From contig LDXJ01000061.1 in the NCBI GenBank assembly GCA_001029295.1, forward strand, positions 248,001 to 312,000: a stretch of 64,000 bases of DNA, in the 5' to 3' direction. The first letter of the stretch is position 1, and every line of letters starts with the position of its first letter. The DNA comes from Peptococcaceae bacterium CEB3 (GTDB taxonomy: Bacteria > Bacillota > Desulfitobacteriia > Desulfitobacteriales > Desulfitobacteriaceae). The notes beneath the pieces were generated by a model, which saw only the letters and a list, made by a program, of their open reading frames with translations, made no database searches and was not told where the DNA came from. This document shows, one piece after another, positions 35,556 to 43,842 of the stretch. Position numbers and translations under genes: made by a program.

Positions 35556-36671
35556 TCAGTTTTCCACATATACTCGGGGCACGCGCCCCGAAATCCCACA
35601 AACTATCTCGTAATTAATCGTTTGCAAGGTTTCGGCCATTTCCGTCGCTTCGAGGCGGTCCGGCCCGTCCGTGCCGATCAGGGTCACGACATCCCCCACC
35701 TCCACCCCGGGGAGCTTGGTCACATCGAGCAAAGTCTGGTCCATGCAGATACGTCCGATCATCGGCACCCTTCGGCCCCGGATCAAAGCCTCGCCCCGGT
35801 TCGACAAGGCCCGGCGCAATCCGTCCGCGTAGCCCACCGGAATCGTCGCTACCCGGGTAGGATAAGCGGCACAAAATGTCCGCCCGTAGCTCACGGTTTC
35901 CCCTTGGGCGATCATCTTGAGATGGGTAATTTTGGTTTTCCAGGAAAGGACCGGTTCCAATTCCGCCTCCGGACCGACCTGCCGCGAGGGAGGAAGGCCG
36001 TAAAGCACAATGCCAGGACGCGTGAGTTCAAAATGAGCCTCCGGCAAGCGCAGAATGGCCGCACTGTTGGCCGCGTGCCTGAGGGGAATGCTCAATCCCC
36101 GCGCGCGCAACTCGCCGTAAATGCGGTTGAAACGGTCCAATTGCTCATAAGTAAAAGAAAGGTCTTTTTGGTCCGCCGCGGCAAAATGCGTGTAAATCCC
36201 TTCGATCCGCAAGTTGGGCAGCGCGGCTATCTCCAGGATGCTCGCCGCACCCTCGTGATGAAAACCGATGCGCCCCATCCCCGTATCCACCTTGACGTGC
36301 AGCCGCGCCACCCTCCCCTGCCGGACCGCGGCCGCGGAAAGCGCGGCCGCCTGGTTGAGCCGGCTGATGCCGGGAATGATGTCCTCTTGAACCAGTACAT
36401 CGGAAGCTTCTTCCGGGGTAGTTCCGATCACCATGAGGGTCACATCCGGATAAGCCTGCTTGATCTCCAAAGCTTCTTCGAGCAAAGCCACACCGAAACG
36501 TTGGGCTCCCAAAGCCCGCAGGGCCCCTACCACGGGAAGAGCCCCGTGCCCGTAAGCATTCGCCTTGACAATCGGCATCATTTCAGCGCCCGTATAAGAC
36601 TGAACCCTGGCGTAATTTCGGCGCAGGGCGCCAAGGTTAATCTCGGCCCAAACCGGACGCACAATCTCCAT
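35556..36671 (-). CDS. alr: Alanine racemase
   Basis: 371-residue PLP enzyme that makes D-alanine for peptidoglycan. The cofactor Lys is in MMPIVKANAYGHGA (Lys36), and the catalytic Tyr region is GETVSYGRTFCAAYPTRVATIPVGYADGL; also MIGRICMDQTLLDVT near the C-terminus. ATG 36671 (MEIVRPVWAEINLGALRRNY) has GAGGGAGAGAGA just upstream; a longer frame to 36707 is unsupported. It follows nnr by 40 bases and acpS-nnr-alr is a common order in Bacillota. Confidence 0.95.
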   Translation of the reverse strand: MEIVRPVWAEINLGALRRNYARVQSYTGAEMMPIVKANAYGHGALPVVGALRALGAQRFGVALLEEALEIKQAYPDVTLMVIGTTPEEASDVLVQEDIIPGISRLNQAAALSAAAVRQGRVARLHVKVDTGMGRIGFHHEGAASILEIAALPNLRIEGIYTHFAAADQKDLSFTYEQLDRFNRIYGELRARGLSIPLRHAANSAAILRLPEAHFELTRPGIVLYGLPPSRQVGPEAELEPVLSWKTKITHLKMIAQGETVSYGRTFCAAYPTRVATIPVGYADGLRRALSNRGEALIRGRRVPMIGRICMDQTLLDVTKLPGVEVGDVVTLIGTDGPDRLEATEMAETLQTINYEIVCGISGRVPRVYVEN

Positions 36672-36711
36672 TCTCTCTCCCTCTTTCTGTGCGATGATTT
36701 TTATCAACTAA

Positions 36712-38346
36712 TTAAGTTGACCACAAATTACCCTTCGGCCCTCGCCCCGCTCTCACGCGAGCCGGACTCTGTTCCGGCGTCCCGCCCTCTTCCAGAGCCC
36801 GCCGGGCCAGCGGAAGCGTCTCGGCCACTTCTCCGGCCGTATAGCCGGACCAACCGTAGGTTTGGGCCAAGAGGTCCCCCGCTTTCCCATGTATGTATAC
36901 TCCCAAGCAAGCAGCCTCCACCGGGTTGACCCCTTGCGCCAACCAAGCCAAAATACTCCCCGTCAAAACGTCCCCCGTCCCCCCTGCTCCCAGACCCGGG
37001 TTGCCCGTGGGATTCAAAAAGGCCCTCCCATCAGGAGCCGCCACAATCGTTACGGCTCCCTTCAAAACGACTGTCGCTTCCCATTCCACGGCCTTGCTAA
37101 TCGCCAGTTCCAAACGGTTGGCCTGCACCTCAGCCACTGTCAGCCGACAGAGGCGAGCCATTTCCCCCGGATGAGGGGTCAAAATCAAGGGACCGCATCC
37201 CTGGCGCCCGGCTACAAGATCCGGAGCCGCGGCGATGAGGTTCAAGGCATCGGCATCCAAAACGAGCGGCAGAGAAATGCTGTGGAGCACTTTCTCCAAG
37301 ACCGGCAGGAACTCCGGGTTCTGACCCAGGCCGGGACCGACGGCCAAGGCCTGGGCCGCCTGACACCGTTCCCGGATGATGCTCCAGGAGTCCAAGCCGA
37401 GATATTGTTCCTCCGGCCCCGGCCAAACGGTCGCTTCAACCACCCCTCCATCAACCAGAGCACTGATTTGGCTGGGAGCGATGATCTGCAAGAGGCCAAC
37501 CCCTGTGCGCAGGGCAGCCCGCCCCGCCAGAATCGCCGCTCCGCTCATGCCCGGGGAACCTGCGACCAGAATTCCGCGGCCGTGCCGCCCTTTGTGTCCC
37601 TGCCTCAGACGCCGGGGTAAAAAGGAACCGGCCAAGCGATCCGTTAAGACAAAATTCGCCATCGCTTCCACTTCGAAATAGGTTTCGGGAATCGATATGG
37701 GATCCACAACCAATTTCCCGGTAAAATCCGGACCATCCCCCAAATAATGCCCCAATTTAGGCAAGCCGAAAGTCACGGTTTCTTCAGCCCGGACCGCTGC
37801 TCCGGAAACGTTCCCGCTGCCGGCTTCGACCCCGCTGGGAATGTCCACGGAGATAACCCAGGCACTCGCCTGGTTGACCTGTTCCACGTATTCCCGAGCA
37901 AAGGGGGACAAGGCCCCCTTGAAACCGGTGCCATAAATGGCGTCAACGATGACTTCCGCCTGGTTCAGCGCCAAGCGGGTCAGGTGCTGCCTATCCCCCC
38001 TGACGACAAAGAACTTGGCACCGGTTCCCTGGTAGAGGCGAAGGTTCAGGGCCGCGTCCCCCCGAAAATCCTCGGGAGGGGAGAAGAGGAAAACCGTAAC
38101 CCCCATGCCCAAAAGCACGAGGTGCCTTGCCACCGCCAAGCCGTCTCCGCCGTTATTCCCTTTGCCGACCAAGACAACGGCTTTATGCCCCTTCAGGTCA
38201 GGTGCACCCAAATCGGCAAAGTGCGTCCGGATCTCGCGTACCACCGCAAGGGCCGCATTTTCCATGAGCAGAAGACTCGGAATGCCATAGTCTTTGATCG
38301 CCCTCTCCTCAATTTGACGCATCTGTTCCGAATTTACAACCCGCAT
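36712..38346 (-). CDS. nnr: Bifunctional NAD(P)H-hydrate epimerase/dehydratase
   Basis: 544-residue fusion that repairs hydrated NAD(P)H. The N-terminal YjeF/NnrE epimerase (about 1-215) has MRVVNSEQMRQIEERA, LVGKGNNGGDGLAVARHL and VIVDAIYGTGFKG. The C-terminal ADP-dependent dehydratase NnrD (about 230-520) has GSPGMSGAAILAGRAALRTGVGL, LDADALN, LTPHPGEMARL and NPGLGAGGTGDVLTGSILAWLAQG, which hold the nucleotide and catalytic Asp. Located between acpS and alr. ATG 38346. Confidence 0.95.
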   Translation of the reverse strand: MRVVNSEQMRQIEERAIKDYGIPSLLLMENAALAVVREIRTHFADLGAPDLKGHKAVVLVGKGNNGGDGLAVARHLVLLGMGVTVFLFSPPEDFRGDAALNLRLYQGTGAKFFVVRGDRQHLTRLALNQAEVIVDAIYGTGFKGALSPFAREYVEQVNQASAWVISVDIPSGVEAGSGNVSGAAVRAEETVTFGLPKLGHYLGDGPDFTGKLVVDPISIPETYFEVEAMANFVLTDRLAGSFLPRRLRQGHKGRHGRGILVAGSPGMSGAAILAGRAALRTGVGLLQIIAPSQISALVDGGVVEATVWPGPEEQYLGLDSWSIIRERCQAAQALAVGPGLGQNPEFLPVLEKVLHSISLPLVLDADALNLIAAAPDLVAGRQGCGPLILTPHPGEMARLCRLTVAEVQANRLELAISKAVEWEATVVLKGAVTIVAAPDGRAFLNPTGNPGLGAGGTGDVLTGSILAWLAQGVNPVEAACLGVYIHGKAGDLLAQTYGWSGYTAGEVAETLPLARRALEEGGTPEQSPARVRAGRGPKGNLWST

Positions 38347-38372
38347 GATCTTCTCCCTTCCTCAAACTGGTT

Positions 38373-38738
38373 CTACGGGATGAGCAAGGCAAAAGCGACG
38401 ACTTTCTCCCGGTCATGGCTCAGACTCAGCCTCACCGCCGAGCCGCCCCTGGCCCGAGCCAAAGCTCCGGCTTTCGGACCCAGGAACACAAGGGGTTCCC
38501 CGCTCTCCCCCGTCAGAATCTCGATGTCCTGCCAGGATAACCCCTTCAGGCCAGTGCCCAGCGCCTTGAGCACCGCTTCCTTGGCCGCAAAGCGACCGGC
38601 CCAGCTTTGAACTCCGCGCTCGCTTAGGTCAGCCCTTTCTCTGGCGGTAAAAAGACGCTCTGTCAGAGCGGGACGCCGGGCCCACGCCGCGGCAAACCTT
38701 TCAATTTCGAGGATATCCACTCCCGGGTAGATGTCCAC
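38373..38738 (-). CDS. acpS: Holo-[acyl-carrier-protein] synthase
   Basis: 121-residue phosphopantetheinyl transferase that activates acyl carrier protein. Motifs: GVDILEIERFAAAWAR with the metal-binding Asp8, ERLFTARERADL and WAGRFAAKEAVLKALGTGLKGLSWQDIEI (Glu/Lys of the active site), then VRLSLSHDREKVVAFALL. GTG 38738 start. Leads the acpS-nnr-alr group, 26 bases before nnr. A perfect 9-base hairpin (38783-38804) lies just upstream. Confidence 0.94.
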   Translation of the reverse strand: MDIYPGVDILEIERFAAAWARRPALTERLFTARERADLSERGVQSWAGRFAAKEAVLKALGTGLKGLSWQDIEILTGESGEPLVFLGPKAGALARARGGSAVRLSLSHDREKVVAFALLIP

Positions 38739-38782
38739 TTCACTTGACGCCCCCTCTCCGCAGCCGACTCAACAGCAGAACT

Positions 38783-38804
38783 GCCCGGTGACCGCTCACC
38801 GGGC
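38783..38804. other. Perfect GC-rich hairpin between kinase and acpS genes
   Basis: GCCCGGTGA (38783-38791) and TCACCGGGC (38796-38804) around a CCGC loop. There is no T-run on either side, so it is not a typical terminator. It could protect or process the mRNA between the LytS-like kinase and acpS. Confidence 0.5.
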
Positions 38805-38816
38805 CGGAACAAGTTC

Positions 38817-40160
38817 CTATTCCCGGATATCCGCTTGCCGGATATCCACTTTCCGGACATCCACTGACAACTCCGGCCTCGGAAGAAAATCCTGTACCTT
38901 GTTTTCCGCCTTCTTGGTCAAGGGCAGCCTCATGGAGACTGTCGTACCGGCTCCCGGTTCACTCACGACCTTAAGCCCATAGGATTCACCGTAGAGGCCC
39001 TTCAAACGCTCGTGCACATTGGCCATCCCCACTCCGTTGCCCGAACCGAAACCAGGCAGCAAAACATTGCGAATGCGGTCGAGGGGAATACCCACACCAT
39101 CATCTTTCACCCGGATCAAGACTTCATCCTCTTCACACTCGACGTGAATCAGCACGGTGCCGTTGCCCATTTTTGGAGTGATACCGTGCTTGACGGCATT
39201 TTCCACCAGAGGCTGAATGCTCAAGCGTGGAATGACTACATCCCACAATTCCTCCGGGATCTCTTCTTTAACCTGGAGTTTACGACCAAAACGGGCTTTC
39301 TCCAGAATTAAATAGGTATTTACGAACTCCATCTCTTCCTTGAGAGGAATGACGGTTCCTTTAGATTTCAGAGCTCTGCGGAAAAACTCCGCCAGATGAA
39401 TGAGGAGCCTGCGCGTCCTGTTCGGGTTAGAACGGCTGGTGGCAATAATGGTGTTCAAAACGTTGAAGAAAAAATGCGGGTTGATCTGGGCATGCAAAGC
39501 ATCCAGCTGAGCCTCGGCCGTGAGTTTCGCCTGGTGATCCAATTCCGCCAGTTCAATTTGCATACCCAAAAGCTGCGCCATGCCTAAGGCTAAACGAATC
39601 ACATCCGGCGAAAGCTGACCGTCTTTGGTCTCGTAGAGTTTAACCGTTCCGACCACTTCGCTCCGATTGCGCAAAGGTACGATCACCGCCGCGGCCAAAG
39701 GACAATTGCAGATGTCTTTACGGGCGCAATTCAACTGTTTCTGTGTCCGCACCACTTTATAGTTGCCGGTTCGGATCACTTCCTTGGTCGCTTCCGTGAG
39801 GATACGATCCCCGGGGTGGTGTTGATCACACCCCACCCCCAAGTAAGACAAGACCCTCTCCCGATCCGTTATGGCCACCGCCGCCACCTGGCTGATGGAT
39901 TGAATAATCTGAGCAATCGCCTCAGCATTGCTCTCATCCAAACCCCGCCTCAAATAAGGCAGGGTTTCATGCGCAATTTTGACACTCAAATCCTCATTGC
40001 GGTGCTCAGGTTCTCTGGACTGCAGCCGCCGATAACGCTCCAAACGCCAAGTCAAAAAAAGGGTATTTGCCAGCAAAAAAATGAAAAAAATCACCGGTTG
40101 CCGGAAGTAAAACCCCAATACACTTTCAATCCCCAGTGCCAAGAGAATTTGCCAGCGCAT
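38817..40160 (-). CDS. LytS-like sensor histidine kinase with GAF domain
   Basis: 447-residue membrane kinase. Two N-terminal spans (about 5-45) replace the five-span 5TMR domain of LytS. A GAF-like domain follows (about 75-200: VAITDRERVLSYLGVGCDQHHPGDRILTEATKEVI) with a Cys group NCARKDICNCPLAAAVIVPL that could bind metal or sense redox. The His kinase part has ALHAQINPHFFFNVLNTIIATSR and an ATPase domain RLSIQPLVENAVKHGITPKMGNG, GVGMANVHERLKGLYG. No response regulator gene is adjacent. The C-terminus is a threefold 15-base repeat coding VDVRK-VDIRQ-ADIRE, directly before the stop. Confidence 0.9.
   Translation of the reverse strand: MRWQILLALGIESVLGFYFRQPVIFFIFLLANTLFLTWRLERYRRLQSREPEHRNEDLSVKIAHETLPYLRRGLDESNAEAIAQIIQSISQVAAVAITDRERVLSYLGVGCDQHHPGDRILTEATKEVIRTGNYKVVRTQKQLNCARKDICNCPLAAAVIVPLRNRSEVVGTVKLYETKDGQLSPDVIRLALGMAQLLGMQIELAELDHQAKLTAEAQLDALHAQINPHFFFNVLNTIIATSRSNPNRTRRLLIHLAEFFRRALKSKGTVIPLKEEMEFVNTYLILEKARFGRKLQVKEEIPEELWDVVIPRLSIQPLVENAVKHGITPKMGNGTVLIHVECEEDEVLIRVKDDGVGIPLDRIRNVLLPGFGSGNGVGMANVHERLKGLYGESYGLKVVSEPGAGTTVSMRLPLTKKAENKVQDFLPRPELSVDVRKVDIRQADIRE
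38820..38864 (-). repeat. 15-bp tandem repeat forming the end of the kinase gene
   Basis: Three in-frame 15-base units, GTGGATGTCCGGAAA, GTGGATATCCGGCAA and GCGGATATCCGGGAA, ending directly at the TAG stop (38817-38819). They add VDVRK, VDIRQ and ADIRE to the protein, outside the kinase fold. Confidence 0.85.
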
Positions 40161-40176
40161 TTGTCAATCCCTCATC

Positions 40177-40208
40177 TACGGCTTATTACTTATACGGCTT
40201 ATTACTTA
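40177..40208. repeat. Perfect 16-bp tandem duplication
   Basis: TACGGCTTATTACTTA occurs twice without a gap (40177-40192, 40193-40208), in the 124-base gap between the GntR-type gene and the LytS-like kinase gene, 17 bases before the kinase start. It probably arose recently, since the copies are identical. Confidence 0.9.
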
Positions 40209-40284
40209 AACAGTTCGACATCGGACGGCAAAGTCCTTTTAACATTTGCCAGAGCCTCAAGGAAACCGGACCCGCCATCTCCTA

Positions 40285-40914
40285 TCACTGCGGCCGGGGC
40301 AGTGACCGTCCTTTGGCCAGCAGAGCCTGCAGTTTTTTTTGGCCTTCTCCCGAGCCCACCACGAGCAGAATATCCCCCTCCTGCAGAATGAAGTTGGCGG
40401 CCGGGGAAAATTGTTCCAAGCCTTCCCGGACGATCGCTACAATCGTCGTCCCGGTATGTTCCCTGATCTTCAATTCCCGCAAAGTTTTGCCAATCGCGGG
40501 TGAGCCCGTCCCTACCTCGATTTCCCCCACATCCATCCAGCGTGACATGAGCCGCTCGGCGTAATTAAGCACTTTATCCAGATACTCTTCAATTTTTAAG
40601 TCTATTTCCCGGCGTTGGTCCAGAAGGCGCTTTAACTCTTCTTGAAAGACTTGCATCTCGCCTTTTTGGTCAAACGACTTGAGGAACCTGTCCGCCATCG
40701 CTCTGGAGGTCACCGTGATCCCGACCCCCTGATTCACAATCACGACCCCCGCGTTTTGCAAAATGGCAATGGCTCTCCGAATCGTCTCCGGCGAAACGTT
40801 AAAGCGCCCCGCTAACGTTGAGCGCCCATGAATTTTTTCCCCTTCCCGGTATTCACCCATGACAATGGAATGAGCCAACTCCAAAGCAATCTCTTGATAA
40901 CGAGCCTGATCCAT
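40285..40914 (-). CDS. GntR-type regulator fused to an RCK_C (TrkA-C) domain
   Basis: 209 residues. An N-terminal GntR winged helix (MDQARYQEIALELAHSIVMGEYREGEKIHGRSTLAGRFNVSPETIRRAIAILQNAGVVIVNQGVGITV, about 1-75), a helical linker (about 85-130) and a C-terminal TrkA-C domain (IGKTLRELKIREHTGTTIVAIVREGLEQFSPAANFILQEGDILLVVGS). RCK_C domains bind small ligands such as cyclic di-AMP or ions, so this may be a ligand-responsive repressor of ion or osmolyte genes; that is inference. ATG 40914 is chosen (AAAGGAGCGGCAGG upstream). Its promoter is at 41000-41028. Confidence 0.9.
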   Translation of the reverse strand: MDQARYQEIALELAHSIVMGEYREGEKIHGRSTLAGRFNVSPETIRRAIAILQNAGVVIVNQGVGITVTSRAMADRFLKSFDQKGEMQVFQEELKRLLDQRREIDLKIEEYLDKVLNYAERLMSRWMDVGEIEVGTGSPAIGKTLRELKIREHTGTTIVAIVREGLEQFSPAANFILQEGDILLVVGSGEGQKKLQALLAKGRSLPRPQ

Positions 40915-40999
40915 CCTGCCGCTCCTTTCCTGATCTCCGTGCGCCATAATCGGCCCAACCTCCGTTCTCAAAGGCCATACTGTCCCCCCCACACAGAAA

Positions 41000-41028
41000 G
41001 TATAAAATCTGTGGCAGGATAAGTGCAA
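41000..41028 (-). promoter_or_regulatory. Sigma-A promoter of the GntR-RCK_C gene
   Basis: Minus-strand TTGCAC (41023-41028) and TTATAC (41000-41005) with 17 bases between, 86 bases before the ATG. A purine- and G-rich leader follows. A second promoter points the other way 70 bases to the right, so this is a divergent control region. Confidence 0.6.
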
Positions 41029-41097
41029 CTCCTCTTCAGCCGAGTTTTCTCTGTTTTACCCCTATAATATTAGCTAAAAAACATACCGCTAAACCCC

Positions 41098-41126
41098 TTG
41101 ACACCTGACAACTTTCCCTGTATCAT
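41098..41126 (+). promoter_or_regulatory. Strong sigma-A promoter of the 58-residue protein
   Basis: Perfect TTGACA (41098-41103), 17-base spacer, TATCAT (41121-41126). It drives the small gene that begins 126 bases further, giving a leader of about 115 bases. The spacer includes a TGACAACTTT stretch that may be an operator. Confidence 0.75.
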
Positions 41127-41251
41127 AAGGTTGTCGGATGAAGTTTTGCGGAGCCTCTCTTAAGCGGCTTCGACATACATTGAAATACTATGCAAGAGTA
41201 TACAATTTTGACGACCCAAGTGCAATTCACTCTGGAAAGGAGCCGGTCAAT

Positions 41252-41428
41252 ATGTCTGAAAAACGCGATCAAAGGGATCAAGAAGTTTTCCATCGGATCC
41301 TGGCTATCAATTCGGATATCGAGCAATACCTGGCTCTGGCTCCCAGCCTCAAATTGCCAACAGATCAGCCAAAGGAGACAACTTTCCTCCCCGTCCCCGT
41401 TGATCATCGTTTACCCATGGTCATTTGA
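41252..41428 (+). CDS. Small conserved-looking protein of 58 residues, function unknown
   Basis: Begins MSEKRDQRDQEVFHRILAINSDIEQYLALAPSLKLPTDQPKETTFLPVPVDHRLPMVI. ATG 41252 has GGAAAGGAG ten bases upstream. An amphipathic helical N-terminal half, then a Pro-rich tail; no Cys, no membrane span. The gene has its own strong promoter and its own terminator, so it is a monocistronic, probably well expressed unit. I do not recognise the family. The divergent GntR-RCK_C regulator is a candidate controller. Confidence 0.65.
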   Translation: MSEKRDQRDQEVFHRILAINSDIEQYLALAPSLKLPTDQPKETTFLPVPVDHRLPMVI

Positions 41429-41489
41429 GATCCACAGGCTATTTTTCCTGCCTTGTCAATTTTAACCGCTTTTCTGTTCCCCTTTTTTT

Positions 41490-41518
41490 AAGAGCAACCC
41501 TTAAGGGTTGCTCTTTTT
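41490..41518 (+). terminator. Rho-independent terminator
   Basis: Perfect palindromic stem AAGAGCAACCCTT / AAGGGTTGCTCTT (41490-41515) followed by TTTTT. It ends the 58-residue protein transcript. On the minus strand no T-run follows. Confidence 0.85.
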
Positions 41519-41562
41519 ATCCGCGCCTACCCTTTTCCTTCTCGCCTGCCTTTCCCACCCTC

Positions 41563-42504
41563 TCATGGCATCTCGCCGTCGGCCTGGGTCGATCTATGAC
41601 CTTGCCAACTGTCTCTCTCGCTCAGTTCTTTGTCAATGGCATTGAGGATTTCCCATTTGCGGAGGCTCCAGAAGGGTGCGATGAGGTCGTTCGGCGGCCC
41701 GTCACCGGTCAGACGCTGGATAATCGTCTCGGGCGGCAGGATCTCCAGAATGTCGGCCACATATGTGACATACTCCTCTTTCGTCAAGAGCGGAAAGGGT
41801 TCTCTTTCGTAGATCTCTGCCAACGGTGTTCCTTTCAATACGTGCAGGAGATGCAATTTTATAGCCTGAAGCGGCAGCCGAGCCACGGCCTCGGCCGTCG
41901 CCATTATATCTTGGCGGCCTTCTCCGGGCAAACCCAAGATCAGGTGGGCACAGACCCGGACCCCGCGCTGCCGCAGTTTCCCCAGTCCCTCCAAAAAGGC
42001 GGAATAGTCATGCCCACGCCGCATCCAGGCCAAACTTCGCCCGTGAATGGTTTGCAAGCCAAGCTCAACCCACAGATAGGTTCGTTCATGTAACTCTTGC
42101 AAATAATCCAGGACATCATTCGGCAGACAGTCCGGCCGGGTGGCGATAGCGAGACCCACGACCCCTTCTTGAGCCAAGGCCTCCTCAAAAACCTCCCGCA
42201 AGCGCACCACCGGCGCATAAGTATTGGTATAGGCTTGAAAGTAAGCCAAGTATTTGCCCTTGGGCCACTTCTTCCGCATTTGCTCTTTCACCTGGGCAAA
42301 CTGAGCGGATATAGACTTCCCCTGCTCCCCGGCAAAATCCCCCGAGCCGCGGGCACTGCAGTAGACACATCCCCCGCTGCCCAGAGTCCCGTCCCGATTG
42401 GGACAGGTAAAACCGGCGTCCAGCGGAACTTTGAAAACCTTTTCCCCAAACACTTGCCGCAAATGTCCATTAAAATTGTTGTAGCGCTTCTCTCCCCAGC
42501 GCAC
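41563..42504 (-). CDS. TIGR01212-family radical SAM protein (YtqA/YhcC-like)
   Basis: 313-residue radical SAM enzyme. It opens with MRWGEKRYNNFNGHLRQVFGEKVFKVPLDAGFTCPNRDGTLGSGGCVYCS, the family signature, where Cys34, Cys46 and Cys49 (CX11CX2C) hold the 4Fe-4S cluster. Further conserved parts: YFQAYTNTYAPV, GLAIATRPDCLP, WVELGLQTIHGRSLAWMRRGH and AHLILGLPGEG. The reaction is not established; the family is widespread and has been linked to tRNA or cofactor work. Single gene. Confidence 0.92.
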   Translation of the reverse strand: MRWGEKRYNNFNGHLRQVFGEKVFKVPLDAGFTCPNRDGTLGSGGCVYCSARGSGDFAGEQGKSISAQFAQVKEQMRKKWPKGKYLAYFQAYTNTYAPVVRLREVFEEALAQEGVVGLAIATRPDCLPNDVLDYLQELHERTYLWVELGLQTIHGRSLAWMRRGHDYSAFLEGLGKLRQRGVRVCAHLILGLPGEGRQDIMATAEAVARLPLQAIKLHLLHVLKGTPLAEIYEREPFPLLTKEEYVTYVADILEILPPETIIQRLTGDGPPNDLIAPFWSLRKWEILNAIDKELSERDSWQGHRSTQADGEMP

Positions 42505-42731
42505 AGCCTAACATCCTTTCCGTGGAACACGCCTGCGTGCGCTTGGCTGAAATGCGAGAGCGTCCAATCCGCAGACGAGAAACTCGTCTCATGTGCAACC
42601 ATAAAACATATCTTCGGCCATTATACCACATTCGGCTTTTGACTCCTACGGACATCCTTTTTCCGTCGTTGGTTTCCGGCCCAAAAGGTGTCATAATAGA
42701 ATTAGTTTTAACCAACATGTACCCGGCACTC
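42505..42731. other. Intergenic, nothing recognised
   Basis: Between two divergent genes (radical SAM leftward, menA rightward). No promoter of quality or structured element was recognised before the tandem repeat at 42732. Confidence 0.3.
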
Positions 42732-42795
42732 TTTCATAGTATCTGAAACTTTTTCACAGTGTCTGAGACTTTTTCATAATGCCTGACTTTTTCAC
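42732..42795. repeat. 20-bp degenerate tandem repeat upstream of menA
   Basis: Three units starting TTTCATAGTATCTGAAACTT (42732-42751), then 42752-42771 and a shorter 42772-42789, and the start of a fourth. They share TTTCAyARTRYCTGARACTT. It sits 57 bases before menA. Each unit carries a short CTGA/TTTCA dyad, so it could be a protein-binding array, but it also fits the general tandem-duplication class. Confidence 0.75.
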
Positions 42796-42851
42796 CTACG
42801 GTCACAGCCATTACAGTCGCGATAATTACAATATACGAAAGGCCCAAAACC

Positions 42852-43787
42852 ATGCAAAGTATTTCTCAACAACCGCTCTCCCCCAAGGCAACCCGGCCCA
42901 AACGCGGCCTGGGTAAGATCTTGTGGAAAATCACCCGGCCGCATACCTTGACAGCCTCAGTTATACCTGTCTTCGTCGGCACCGCTTTGGCCCGTCGTTA
43001 CGGCGGGACCCACATTCTCCTTTTCCTCGCCATGCTTGCGGCCTGTCTCCTGATCCAAATCGCTACCAATCTATTTAATGAATACTATGACTTCAAGCGG
43101 GGTCTGGACACCAAAGCTTCCATCGGGATTGGGGGGGCGATTGTACGAGAGGGTTTTCAACCCCGGACCGTGATGTTCATGGCCTTGGCCGCCTACGCTT
43201 TATCCATTTTGGCTGGTGTTTATATCTGTGTCAGCAGCACTTGGTGGTTGGCCCTCATCGGTCTGGCCGGAATGCTGATTGGCTATCTCTACACCGGCGG
43301 ACCTCTGCCCATCGCCTACACCCCCTTGGGTGAGATATTTTCCGGCGTGTTGATGGGAGGCATGTTTATCCTCATCTCCTTTTTTATCCAAACCGGGTAC
43401 GTAAATAAGGAAGCCCTCCTTCTCTCCCTTCCGACCACCCTCTTGGTCGGAGCCATCAACATGGCTAACAATATTCGAGACCTGGCGGGGGACAAGGCTT
43501 CCGGCCGCAGGACCCTGGCTATTTTACTTGGCCATAACCGCGCCGTTTACGGCCTGGGGCTAATGTTCGCGGCCGCTTATCTGTGGGTCGCCGCTTTGGT
43601 TCTCCGGGATGTCGTCAGCCCTTGGCTCCTGCTCGTTTTCTTGAGTATCCCGAAAGCCGGGCAAGCAGTTCTGCGCCTCGTGGGCAAAACTCTCCCCGTG
43701 GAAATGATGCCTGCCGTCAAGTCGACCGCCCAGGCCAATACCGTGTTCGGGCTGTTATTGTCCCTAAGCCTCTTACTGGCACGGTAG
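42852..43787 (+). CDS. menA: 1,4-dihydroxy-2-naphthoate polyprenyltransferase
   Basis: 311-residue UbiA-family membrane enzyme that attaches the polyprenyl tail to dihydroxynaphthoate in menaquinone synthesis. First Asp-rich motif: QIATNLFNEYYDFKRGLD (about residue 70-86); second: NMANNIRDLAGDKASGRRTLAI (about 205-226). Eight or nine spans. The MenA-type NxxNDYxD pattern separates it from the other UbiA protein at 6887. No other men genes are in the window. Confidence 0.9.
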   Translation: MQSISQQPLSPKATRPKRGLGKILWKITRPHTLTASVIPVFVGTALARRYGGTHILLFLAMLAACLLIQIATNLFNEYYDFKRGLDTKASIGIGGAIVREGFQPRTVMFMALAAYALSILAGVYICVSSTWWLALIGLAGMLIGYLYTGGPLPIAYTPLGEIFSGVLMGGMFILISFFIQTGYVNKEALLLSLPTTLLVGAINMANNIRDLAGDKASGRRTLAILLGHNRAVYGLGLMFAAAYLWVAALVLRDVVSPWLLLVFLSIPKAGQAVLRLVGKTLPVEMMPAVKSTAQANTVFGLLLSLSLLLAR

Positions 43788-43842
43788 CAGATCCGTCCGG
43801 TAAATCTCGGTAATTACGAAGAGCTCTGAAGACAGAAAGGCA

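Noticed and set aside
38820-42795. CRISPR-like arrays
   Set aside because: The repeats are contiguous tandem duplications without unique spacers, and no cas genes are present.
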